DNA of 13,094 nt from an uncultured Eubacteriales bacterium (GTDB lineage Bacteria; Bacillota; Clostridia; Monoglobales; UMGS1388). Shown here piece after piece: positions 7,175 through 13,094 of the stretch (position 1 is the stretch's first letter; each line of letters starts with the position of its first letter). Position numbers and translations under genes: made by a program. Location: the NCBI GenBank assembly GCA_900551345.1, contig URVP01000025.1, forward strand, positions 1 to 13,094, given 5' to 3'. The notes beneath the pieces were generated by a model. That model searched no databases and was not told the DNA's origin. It worked only from the letters and a program-made list of their open reading frames with translations.

Positions 7175-7496
7175 ACATTCACATATCCTTTCCGTATTTT
7201 CAGTTTGCGGTATATAATATTCTGCTATAATTGCAGAAAAGAGTAATTACAATTATTTATATGCAAAAACAAAAAAGAGTAGAAAACTTTAATTTTCTGT
7301 CTTGCGTACTATTTTACATTAAAACAACAGATTTTTCAACCTACTTTGCAAAACTTTCAAAAAAATTTGCACAATTTTTCACACAGACAACACATAAATT
7401 TATCCGAAATATAAATTTTACCCTTCAAAAAATACAGCAGGTCTCACCTACACTATTTAGAGGTGAGACCCACTTTATATACAATATATGCTAATT
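7175..7496. other. 322-base intergenic region between the secreted glycosidase and cysS
   Basis: This AT-rich stretch separates two minus-strand genes. It holds the terminator of the glycosidase gene at 7440-7470 and the cysS leader. For a cysS promoter I see two weak options on the minus strand: TTGTAA (7252-7247) with TATAGC (7229-7224), or a TATTAT box at 7219-7214 with no good -35. A 19-base imperfect palindrome (arms TTCTGC and GCAGAA, 7220-7238) lies there too. Open frames on the plus strand are low-complexity, lack ribosome sites and look like noise. I find no T-box or other riboswitch. Confidence 0.5.
7440..7470 (-). terminator. Rho-independent terminator of the secreted glycosidase gene
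   Basis: A 10-base perfect, GC-containing stem (GGTCTCACCT with AGGTGAGACC) closes an 11-base loop about 27 bases after the stop codon. On the minus strand a run of six T begins seven bases beyond the stem, which is further than ideal. Confidence 0.65.
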
Positions 7497-10325
7497 TTAA
7501 TTTAATTCCATCTTAAAAACAGTGGTCAGATATGGGATTATGGTATTCGTATCCCACACAAACACTTTTAACATTTTTGCTGTTTTTAACTCTTCATTTA
7601 AAGTCATACAGCAAGAAACAGCCTTATTGTCATTATATCCGGTAATGTCTACTGCCGCGCCTAACGAAACAGACACGAGTGTATTTTTATCATCATATAA
7701 AGCTGCTATCATTGTAACAACCGCCGTTTCGGAACAACTGCCGTTAATGTATGCACATACATTAATTGACTCAGCATCAGTTATGCTTTCTACTACATCA
7801 CCATTTTCATCTGTCACAATCGGATCTGAAATGTTGACACTTGCATAATCTATTGCAAAGGTTGATGCATCAGCAATCAGAACGGGGGAATCATAAACCG
7901 GTATATAATAAAAAGTATAACTTTCTCCCTGTTTTTCCCACTTTCTTATCTTATAAACATCACCCGTCCTTAAATCTACATATACAGGGTTGTCAAAATT
8001 GCCTTTTTCAACGGTATATGTAATAGGAGTAGTAACTGTACTATTGGTTGGCTCACTGTCCTTAAACCAAGTAGCTATAATCTGTTTTCCTGTTTCGGAA
8101 TTCTGATATGCATCCACACGAAGGTCTTTGGTTGTTTCGGTTGTCGAATATACATATTCGGGCATAAGAACTATGGAATTATCAAATATTGAAACTGTAT
8201 TTTGATATGCGTAATATCCTTGTTTAACCGATTTGACAGTCATATCATCATTTATTTTAAGTAAACCCTTTGTGTTTTGTGTTATTGAACCGTCATCATT
8301 TTTTTCATACATAAGGTCAATCATTGTATAATAGCTGAGCATAACATCTCTTGACCTAGCTGCAAGCATACGCCGTGCAACCCATTTTGCCTGCATTAGC
8401 TCACTGGAGCTCCATCCGCTAAGAGCCCCGGCTCCTCCTTTACGGTCGGGAGCTCCTGTCTCTCCACACCAAAGAGCTATGGGGTGATCTTCTGTTGCAT
8501 AACCGCTTATTACTGTTTTCCATGTGTAATAATTGTTATCATCAGGGTTTGTGCTATATCCATGTACGGTAATTATATCAACAGCATCAACCCTGCCTCT
8601 GCTTTTAAGTCCTGAAAGAAAACTTTTAAGTACGCTTGAATTAGTACCTGCCGACGCAAGTCCAATAACTTTAGCATCAGGATCGGCAGATTTAATAACA
8701 TCAGAAGTCCTTATAAAAAAGGTGATATATTCGCTCATGGTACAAGACCCATGGTCAGCTTCATTCCACACTTCCCATTCATGCACAACATCTTTATATC
8801 TTGAGACCATTGCATAAACCCAATTATCCCATGCCTCAAGCGCCTCATCAGATGTGGGGATGCCACCGGAAAGTGTAGTTCCTCCACCACCCTCATAAAT
8901 TGTATTTCCATAACAGGTATTCACCCATGGTCGCACGCCTCTTTGTGCCATATCGTAAATTATATCATCAAGCCATTCCCAGCTGTACACTCCTTTTTCC
9001 TTTTCGCATTTTGCCCAACCACCCTGTATTCTGGCACGGGTAGCTCCGGAATTGCCTAAATATTCCTTATAATTATCATAAACAGCCATATCTCGATCAA
9101 GGCATTCACACCCTATTGAGAACCAGTCTGAATCTATTTCGTTTGATGCTCTCTTGTGTACAGTACCTATTTTTTCATAAGTAATTTGATCTTCGGAAAC
9201 ATTAAACGAAACTGAAGCTGTTGTATAAGTTTCACCAACTGAATTTTCAAGCACTGCATATACTTCATGGTCACCCATATCAGCATCAGCATATAGTCCT
9301 GAAAAAGGATGGGTAGAAGCTGTATATGTAAGATTACCGTCTATGTAGTACTCAGCCTTTGAAATATAATCATCTCCGCTATCTGCTTCTATTTCAAGAC
9401 TTATATCATCCCCCAGTGAATATATATCACCAGAAACAGGAGCGGATATACGGCCTACCGGCTCCGTGGCGGAAAGCCTTGCCATCTTCCCATTAATGGC
9501 TTTAACAGTATTACCTACGACCTTTTCTCCTTCAGCAATACAAGTAGGAGTTATATCACATGTTATGTATTTTCCGCAATCCTCCTGGGTAACCACATAT
9601 TCCTTTGATGATGAGTTTTGCACTTCCTTAGGGTTGATTAACCCCTCACTGTCATCTGATACATACCAAACGAAATTAGTGCCATTCTCTATATAACCTT
9701 CTTCATGACCATAGGTATATTCAGCTTTCAATGTCCTCCCAACTACCGGAATACCACTTATTGATGCATCATATGCCGTAGGCTTAGGTAAAAGATTAGC
9801 ATATATCTCGATTTCTGAAATTGAGAGATTTTCCTTGGCAGTTTTCATAATTCTTACATAACGATATTTTGTATTTTCATTTACCTCGGTAGACCAATAT
9901 GTTTTATATTCATATGAGGACGAACCTTGAACTCCAACAGTTACATATGATTCAAAATCTTCTCTGTCAGACAGTTGCACTTCAAAATTCTTTCTGTCAG
10001 CGGTTTTGTTACTGTCACGCCTTGCCTGTATTTTAATTAATGCAATGTCATATGCTTCTCCCAGATCAATTTTAAACCAAGGATACTGCTCTATTTTAGC
10101 AGATGAAAGGTATGCCATCCAATATGTGTCAAGATCCCCATCAGCCCCGAGTTTTCCTTCTCTGGTTGAGCGTCCTTCAATGGTCAAATCATCATTTAGT
10201 GCTGAAAAAACTGCGTTAAGGCATAAATTTTCAGATAATTCCGTTTGCTGCGCATAAATCGGAACATTCAATGCAAACGACAAGGCAAAAACCATACAAA
10301 TTACTAATGCAATAATTTTTTTCAT
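7497..10325 (-). CDS. Secreted multidomain glycoside hydrolase (clan GH-A-like) with F5/8 type C carbohydrate-binding domain
   Basis: This 942-residue exported protein probably acts on an extracellular glycan. A signal peptide covers 1-25 (MKKIIALVICMVFALSFALN, cut after IYA). Residues about 33-178 form an F5/8 type C (discoidin, CBM32-like) module: DGDLDTYW, WFKIDLGEAYDIALIKIQ, then YRYVRIMKT and LSISEIEIYA. Two Ig-like modules follow, at about 180-275 and 288-376. The region about 400-700 looks like a TIM-barrel glycosidase: WEVWNEAD with Asn521-Glu522 as the likely acid/base, VHGY (His588), and WCGETGAP with Glu622 as the likely nucleophile. The Asn-Glu pair with a second Glu 100 residues later is the clan GH-A pattern, and GH39 or GH5 are the nearest in feel. 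The C-terminal 120 residues look like a beta-sandwich with a KVFVWD motif. The ribosome site GGGGAG lies eight bases before the ATG. No sugar transporter or other glycosidase is adjacent, so the substrate is unknown. Confidence 0.85.
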   Translation of the reverse strand: MKKIIALVICMVFALSFALNVPIYAQQTELSENLCLNAVFSALNDDLTIEGRSTREGKLGADGDLDTYWMAYLSSAKIEQYPWFKIDLGEAYDIALIKIQARRDSNKTADRKNFEVQLSDREDFESYVTVGVQGSSSYEYKTYWSTEVNENTKYRYVRIMKTAKENLSISEIEIYANLLPKPTAYDASISGIPVVGRTLKAEYTYGHEEGYIENGTNFVWYVSDDSEGLINPKEVQNSSSKEYVVTQEDCGKYITCDITPTCIAEGEKVVGNTVKAINGKMARLSATEPVGRISAPVSGDIYSLGDDISLEIEADSGDDYISKAEYYIDGNLTYTASTHPFSGLYADADMGDHEVYAVLENSVGETYTTASVSFNVSEDQITYEKIGTVHKRASNEIDSDWFSIGCECLDRDMAVYDNYKEYLGNSGATRARIQGGWAKCEKEKGVYSWEWLDDIIYDMAQRGVRPWVNTCYGNTIYEGGGGTTLSGGIPTSDEALEAWDNWVYAMVSRYKDVVHEWEVWNEADHGSCTMSEYITFFIRTSDVIKSADPDAKVIGLASAGTNSSVLKSFLSGLKSRGRVDAVDIITVHGYSTNPDDNNYYTWKTVISGYATEDHPIALWCGETGAPDRKGGAGALSGWSSSELMQAKWVARRMLAARSRDVMLSYYTMIDLMYEKNDDGSITQNTKGLLKINDDMTVKSVKQGYYAYQNTVSIFDNSIVLMPEYVYSTTETTKDLRVDAYQNSETGKQIIATWFKDSEPTNSTVTTPITYTVEKGNFDNPVYVDLRTGDVYKIRKWEKQGESYTFYYIPVYDSPVLIADASTFAIDYASVNISDPIVTDENGDVVESITDAESINVCAYINGSCSETAVVTMIAALYDDKNTLVSVSLGAAVDITGYNDNKAVSCCMTLNEELKTAKMLKVFVWDTNTIIPYLTTVFKMELN

Positions 10326-10469
10326 ATAACCATCTCCCCTCTTTACTGTATTTTATCATACAATTTGAAATTATATCTATTCTTTATTTTACCACTTTAA
10401 ACCGTATATTCTTTTTTACACACAAGTCGAATTGGCTCTTATTTTGCGATAATTTGCTTTCCTTGTTAG
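10326..10469. other. Divergent intergenic region upstream of the glycosidase gene
   Basis: This AT-rich stretch separates the divergently transcribed glycosidase and SCP2 genes. On the minus strand I see TATAAT-like boxes in the first 80 bases (for example within GATATAATTT and TGGTAAAAT) but no matching -35 at the right distance, so the glycosidase promoter cannot be fixed. No operator-like repeat or catabolite-response element is obvious. Confidence 0.4.
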
Positions 10470-10498
10470 TTGACAAAGTAAAGATATTATGTTAATAT
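10470..10498 (+). promoter_or_regulatory. Promoter of the SCP2-domain gene
   Basis: A perfect TTGACA at 10470-10475 is followed after 17 bases by TAATAT at 10493-10498 (four of six). Transcription would start near 10505, giving a very short leader of about 20 bases before the ATG at 10527. Confidence 0.65.
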
Positions 10499-10526
10499 AA
10501 TAAAAAAATCCAAGGAGTTGATTACA

Positions 10527-11033
10527 ATGACATACGAAGACGCCTTTAAAAAAATAAAAGAAAAATTCAAGGGCGTAAAAACCGACAGCTTTGATGAATT
10601 TTTCGCTATACAGGTTACTTTGACAGACGACGATTGCGGAGGTATATTCTACATTGAATATAAAGACGGAAAGCTTTCCGTACAACCGTATGATTATATT
10701 GACAGAACAACCGCTATTGCTGCTCCTAGAGCAGAACTCATGAAAGTTATTAACGGAACGGCAATTGCACAAAATGCAATAGAAAAAGGAAAAATTGAAA
10801 TTGGCGGAAACACTGATTGCTTTATAAAACTTGCAGATGCACTTAAAGCTGCAAACAAAAAACCGTCGGCAAAAAAAGCCACAGTAAAAAAATCAGCTCC
10901 CGTTAAAAAGGCAGAAACCGAAAAAAAGACTCCTGTAAAAAAAGCGTCTGCTGCAAAAAAAGCTGAGCAGATTAAGCTTAACATTCCGGAAAAATCACAG
11001 GCAACAAAAAAAGCTGACAATAAATCTAAGTAA
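10527..11033 (+). CDS. SCP2 sterol-binding-like domain protein with lysine/alanine-rich histone H1-like tail
   Basis: This 168-residue protein has two parts. Residues 1-108 form an SCP2-like lipid-binding fold: an opening helix (MTYEDAFKKIKEKFKG), then strands through GGIFYIEYKDGKLSVQPYDY (39-57), the ISRT-like DRTTAIAAPRAELMKVINGT (59-78) and a closing helix DCFIKLADALKAANK. Small stand-alone SCP2 proteins of this kind are common in clostridia; they bind hydrophobic molecules and their role is unclear. Residues 109-168 are a disordered Lys/Ala/Pro tail with repeated KKA, VKKS, PVKKA and AAKKA units, like bacterial histone H1-like proteins. The start is the ATG at 10527 with AAGGAG nine bases upstream; a TTG at 10518 in frame lacks its own site. 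It is the only plus-strand gene and is transcribed alone, convergent with the Asp23 gene. Confidence 0.85.
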   Translation: MTYEDAFKKIKEKFKGVKTDSFDEFFAIQVTLTDDDCGGIFYIEYKDGKLSVQPYDYIDRTTAIAAPRAELMKVINGTAIAQNAIEKGKIEIGGNTDCFIKLADALKAANKKPSAKKATVKKSAPVKKAETEKKTPVKKASAAKKAEQIKLNIPEKSQATKKADNKSK

Positions 11034-11061
11034 TAAACTAAACATATAATCTAATGATAAA

Positions 11062-11092
11062 AAAGGGATTTTGCATTTTGCAAAATCCCTTT
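11062..11092. terminator. Bidirectional terminator between the SCP2 and Asp23 genes
   Basis: A perfect 14-base stem (AAAGGGATTTTGCA with TGCAAAATCCCTTT) closes a 3-base TTT loop. T-rich sequence follows on both strands, with the better T run on the minus strand. It stands 28 bases after the SCP2 stop and 45 bases after the Asp23-family stop, so it can serve both convergent genes. Confidence 0.9.
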
Positions 11093-11137
11093 AAATTCGG
11101 AAACACATTGTCATTTATTGCAGTAATAATATACAAA

Positions 11138-11500
11138 TTATTCGCAAGCAGCCGCTTCCATATCTTCTATAAACAGGCCGGCAACAAATACATTAACGGT
11201 AATATTACTTATACCGGTCATTGTTTCTATATCGGCACGGACACGCTCCTGAACCTTCTCAGCAACCGGATTAATTTTGCACCCATATTCAACAACCACA
11301 GATACGCTCACATTAATCCTATCATTTGTCATATCAACTGCTACACCTTTTGTCGTAGCGGATTTTGAGAAAGTTTTTACGATACCGTCAACAATATTTC
11401 CTCCGTGAAGGCCTTTAATGCCTTTTACCTCACAAGCTGCGATGCTTGCTATTTTAGCTATTACATCGTTTGAAATCTTAATGTTATCATTCATTTTCAT
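11138..11500 (-). CDS. Asp23/Gls24 family envelope stress protein (YqhY-like)
   Basis: At 120 residues this is a complete Asp23-family protein. Typical features are the opening IKISNDVIAKIASIAACEVKG at about 7-27, followed by a G-rich turn, VAVDMTNDRINVSVSVVVEYG at 53-73, the helix INPVAEKVQERVRADIETMTG at 76-96, and the closing strand ITVNVFVAGLFIE. The family is cytoplasmic, often membrane-associated, and linked to envelope stress; in Bacillus YqhY affects fatty-acid synthesis through acetyl-CoA carboxylase. Clostridia often carry this gene directly after spoIIIAH, as here. The start is the ATG at 11500, six bases after AAAGG. A longer in-frame opening at 11557 is ruled out because it would start inside the promoter. 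The product ends AAACE. Confidence 0.93.
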   Translation of the reverse strand: MKMNDNIKISNDVIAKIASIAACEVKGIKGLHGGNIVDGIVKTFSKSATTKGVAVDMTNDRINVSVSVVVEYGCKINPVAEKVQERVRADIETMTGISNITVNVFVAGLFIEDMEAAACE

Positions 11501-11528
11501 TACCAGCCTTTCTTTGTCTGATGTACAT

Positions 11529-11557
11529 ATTTTACCATATCGAAATGAAAAAATCAA
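11529..11557 (-). promoter_or_regulatory. Promoter of the Asp23-family gene (extended -10)
   Basis: On the minus strand TTGATT (11557-11552) is followed after 17 bases by TAAAAT (11534-11529), preceded by TGG to give an extended -10 element. Transcription would start near 11522, about 20 bases before the ATG. This lets the gene be expressed in growing cells independently of the sporulation operon upstream. Confidence 0.75.
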
Positions 11558-11608
11558 CTGCCGCAGTAATATTTATAAACCCGGCTTAAAAAGTGAATTT
11601 ATAAACTA

Positions 11609-12169
11609 TTAATTCATTTCGGATATTTTTATTTTATCAGCCGTATAACCTGTCTGTCCTACTATTATATCCTTAATAACAGCAACATCCTCAGCCTCAA
11701 GCTTATCAGCTTTCACTATAACGGTAACAGTATCCGCTCCCACCATAACAAGAGCATCTTCATAACCTTTTGCTTTAATAAGCCCTTCGGATGAATTTTC
11801 GCTCTCTATGCTTTTGGCAATACGGGCAATTTCCTCCTCAGCTTTGATCTTGCTTTCTTCTGAAGAATTTTCATTATTAACTATTTCTTTATTTATTTCA
11901 AGCTCTTTAGTTTTACTGCTTTCATTTTCCACACGCTGCTGTGCAAAGAAATCTGACTGAGTACCCGCTTCTACAGAATCTCCATAAATATTATCTTCAT
12001 TTTCATATTCTTCATACTTAATATCGGTGGCTGAAGTTGGAATCATTTCGTCGTTACCTCTTATTCTCCAGTTAATAACACCGGCAACAACAACCACCAG
12101 AGCAAGAGCCGTCAGCATAATCTGTTTGTTAAACACCGCTTTTCTGATTTTACCTGTTTTAGTTTTCAT
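11609..12169 (-). CDS. spoIIIAH: Stage III sporulation protein AH
   Basis: SpoIIIAH is the mother-cell membrane protein that pairs with forespore SpoIIQ to bridge the two membranes and build the feeding-tube channel during engulfment. At 186 residues it has a basic N-terminus (MKTKTGKIRKAVFNKQ), one transmembrane helix at about 17-33, an acidic linker (38-72) and a YscJ/FliF-like ring-building domain at about 75-185. Within that domain an acidic helix (about 103-123) precedes GYEDALVMVGADTVTVIVKA at 135-154 and the closing helix and strand. The start is the ATG at 12169, seven bases after GGAG; an ATG at 12199 in frame has no ribosome site. It follows spoIIIAG after 53 bases and is the last gene of the operon before the Asp23 promoter. 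Confidence 0.95.
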   Translation of the reverse strand: MKTKTGKIRKAVFNKQIMLTALALVVVVAGVINWRIRGNDEMIPTSATDIKYEEYENEDNIYGDSVEAGTQSDFFAQQRVENESSKTKELEINKEIVNNENSSEESKIKAEEEIARIAKSIESENSSEGLIKAKGYEDALVMVGADTVTVIVKADKLEAEDVAVIKDIIVGQTGYTADKIKISEMN

Positions 12170-12222
12170 AACATTTCTCCTTTTCCGTGCTATGCACATA
12201 TATATAATTATTTTGGCAGTTG

Positions 12223-12597
12223 TCAGTTATCCAGCTTATAAACTACAATCTTATGAGTTTCAAGCCCGGTAACTGCCTGTACCGCCTTAATTATTTTTTC
12301 CTTTACTTTACTTTCACTACCGCCTTCAGCAAGTATTACCGCCCCCATATACTCACCCGCATAACCCTTGTCAGAAAATGCGGTTTTAGATTGCTCCCTG
12401 TATGAAAGCATAACCTTTACATTTCCTACACCGTCTATACGAGACAATACATTTTCAAGACGAACTTCTTCAGACGCTGATATGTCTTCATCTTGGCTGT
12501 TCCCCCAGCCTCCTCCGATAATCATCAGAAGCACACCGGCAAGAATTAAAAAAAGTATGGTTTTTTTGTTTAATTTGAATTTTTTAATTTGTTCCAT
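12223..12597 (-). CDS. spoIIIAG: Stage III sporulation protein AG, short form
   Basis: SpoIIIAG forms a large ring in the mother-cell-to-forespore channel. This version has 124 residues against about 200-230 in Bacillus. It keeps a basic N-terminus, a transmembrane helix at about 12-30 (TILFLILAGVLLMIIGGG), a short linker, and the ring-building fold: ENVLSRIDGVGNVKVMLSY at 48-66, GAVILAEGG at 85-93, then the helix VKEKIIKAVQAVTGL and strand HKIVVYKL. The stretch between the second and third pieces (67-84) is only about 18 residues, so the long beta-insertion known from the Bacillus ring is largely absent. The ATG at 12597 overlaps the end of spoIIIAF by 14 bases, with its GGAG site inside spoIIIAF. 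Confidence 0.95.
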   Translation of the reverse strand: MEQIKKFKLNKKTILFLILAGVLLMIIGGGWGNSQDEDISASEEVRLENVLSRIDGVGNVKVMLSYREQSKTAFSDKGYAGEYMGAVILAEGGSESKVKEKIIKAVQAVTGLETHKIVVYKLDN

Positions 12598-13018
12598 AAC
12601 TTACTTTCTCCGCTGCAATTCCGTATTTTTCTTTCAAAACATTATTTATTATCTCTTGCTGCTGTTGTGATGCTCCTGTTATGACTACACTTGTTACTTC
12701 GTCATAACTTAACTTCGCATCAGCATCTATGCTGTTAATTCCCGTATCTGCTTTTAAGAGTTGTGTAAGTCTTTGTGAAAATTCACTTTCAACAAGAATA
12801 TCAGTGTTCTGCTCTGCAAAAGACTGCTGCTCAAATTCAGGTATAACAATATCAAAGTCCTTATTATAAATTCCTATTAACGGTTTAACAATTACCACTG
12901 TAAGCATAAGAGAAATACACAGCTTGGCATATCTGCTTACCGCCGCTTTAGGAAGAAGCATATCAGCAACTGCAGAAAGGGTGGAAAAAGCTGCTATACT
13001 TATCAGCCATGCTCTCAT
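12584..13018 (-). CDS. spoIIIAF: Stage III sporulation protein AF
   Basis: SpoIIIAF is a mother-cell membrane component of the SpoIIIA-SpoIIQ complex needed for late forespore gene expression. The 144-residue product opens with two transmembrane segments at about 3-22 and 32-50, separated by the short loop PKAAVSRYAK, a pattern typical of the family. A soluble domain follows, with LSYDEVTSVVITG at 103-115 and a helix QQEIINNVLKEKYG at 120-133, consistent with a small ring-building-type fold. It is shorter than the roughly 200 residues of the Bacillus protein. The ATG at 13018 shares one base with the stop of spoIIIAE and is preceded by GGGGGTGAG. The 3' end overlaps spoIIIAG, so these genes are tightly coupled. 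Confidence 0.93.
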   Translation of the reverse strand: MRAWLISIAAFSTLSAVADMLLPKAAVSRYAKLCISLMLTVVIVKPLIGIYNKDFDIVIPEFEQQSFAEQNTDILVESEFSQRLTQLLKADTGINSIDADAKLSYDEVTSVVITGASQQQQEIINNVLKEKYGIAAEKVSYGTN

Positions 13019-13094
13019 TAACTCACCCCCGTAAAACCGCCTATATTTACAGCAGCAGTTACATTTATTACAAACATCAGCATCATCATAATAA
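13018..13094 (-). CDS. spoIIIAE: Stage III sporulation protein AE, C-terminal end (cut by window edge)
   Basis: The last 24 codons are visible, reading MMMLMFVINVTAAVNIGGFT then GVS and the TAA stop. The hydrophobic stretch is the end of a polytopic membrane protein. The identity rests on position: the gene directly before spoIIIAF, sharing one base with its start, is spoIIIAE in all known operons. The sequence alone is too short to prove it. Confidence 0.8.
   Translation of the reverse strand, partial: IMMMLMFVINVTAAVNIGGFTGVS

Noticed and set aside
7175..7330. Possible T-box leader upstream of cysS
   Set aside because: Many Firmicutes cysS genes have one, but I find neither the conserved T-box core sequence nor a terminator-antiterminator pair; only a weak palindrome is present.
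7231..7494. Plus-strand open frame of 87 codons in the gap before cysS
   Set aside because: It is low-complexity, AT-driven, lacks a ribosome site and runs through the glycosidase terminator.
10694..11020. Hydrophobic, Phe/Ala-rich minus-strand frame opposite the SCP2 gene
   Set aside because: Its composition is the mirror of the Lys/Ala-rich tail codons, so it is an antisense artefact and not a membrane protein.
11501..11557. Longer N-terminus for the Asp23-family protein starting at 11557
   Set aside because: The extra 19 codons cover a strong promoter and the start region, and do not resemble the family; the ATG at 11500 has the ribosome site.
11555..11585. Small GC-rich hairpin followed by T run after spoIIIAH
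   Set aside because: The arms ACTGC and GCAGT leave a one-base loop, which cannot form; the T run is part of the Asp23 promoter spacer.

Overview
The window looks like chromosomal DNA from a low-GC, spore-forming anaerobe of the Clostridia. The evidence is the end of a spoIIIA sporulation operon followed by an Asp23-family gene, a cysS-mrnC pair, a transketolase split into two subunits, and clear sigma-A-type promoters with strong Shine-Dalgarno sites. Almost everything lies on the minus strand; the only plus-strand gene is a small SCP2-domain protein. I see no tRNA, rRNA, CRISPR array, insertion sequence or prophage remnant.

Layout in plus-strand coordinates (minus-strand genes are transcribed from right to left). 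Positions 1-605 hold the start of an ABC transporter ATPase and its YtrA-type GntR repressor, with a well-formed promoter and an inverted-repeat operator. Positions 674-1845 hold two overlapping flavodoxin-fold genes ending in a terminator. Positions 1971-3413 hold a membrane-anchored HtrA serine protease and its terminator. Positions 3501-5278 hold the two transketolase subunits with overlapping start and stop codons. Positions 5368-7174 hold mrnC (Mini-RNase III) and cysS (cysteinyl-tRNA synthetase). Positions 7440-10325 hold a large secreted multidomain protein with a clan GH-A-like glycosidase core. Positions 10470-11092 hold the SCP2 gene, its promoter and a shared bidirectional terminator. 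Positions 11138-11557 hold the Asp23-family gene with its own promoter. Positions 11609-13094 hold spoIIIAH, AG, AF and the tail of AE.

How the genes work together: SpoIIIAE-AH are components of the mother cell-forespore channel (feeding-tube complex). CysS and Mini-III are a translation and RNA-maturation pair that is also adjacent in Bacillus. The two transketolase halves form one enzyme of the non-oxidative pentose phosphate pathway. HtrA handles envelope protein quality control. The secreted glycosidase would act outside the cell on a polysaccharide or glycan.

I did not find a convincing new multigene system. The observations most worth a second look are the unassigned glycosidase architecture, the histone H1-like tail on the SCP2 protein, an unusually short SpoIIIAG, and the flavodoxin-like pair in which one partner lacks the usual phosphate-binding loop. 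Several starts were placed by me from ribosome binding sites or promoters: the ABC ATPase, the first flavodoxin-like gene, mrnC (TTG), the SCP2 gene, the Asp23 gene and spoIIIAH.
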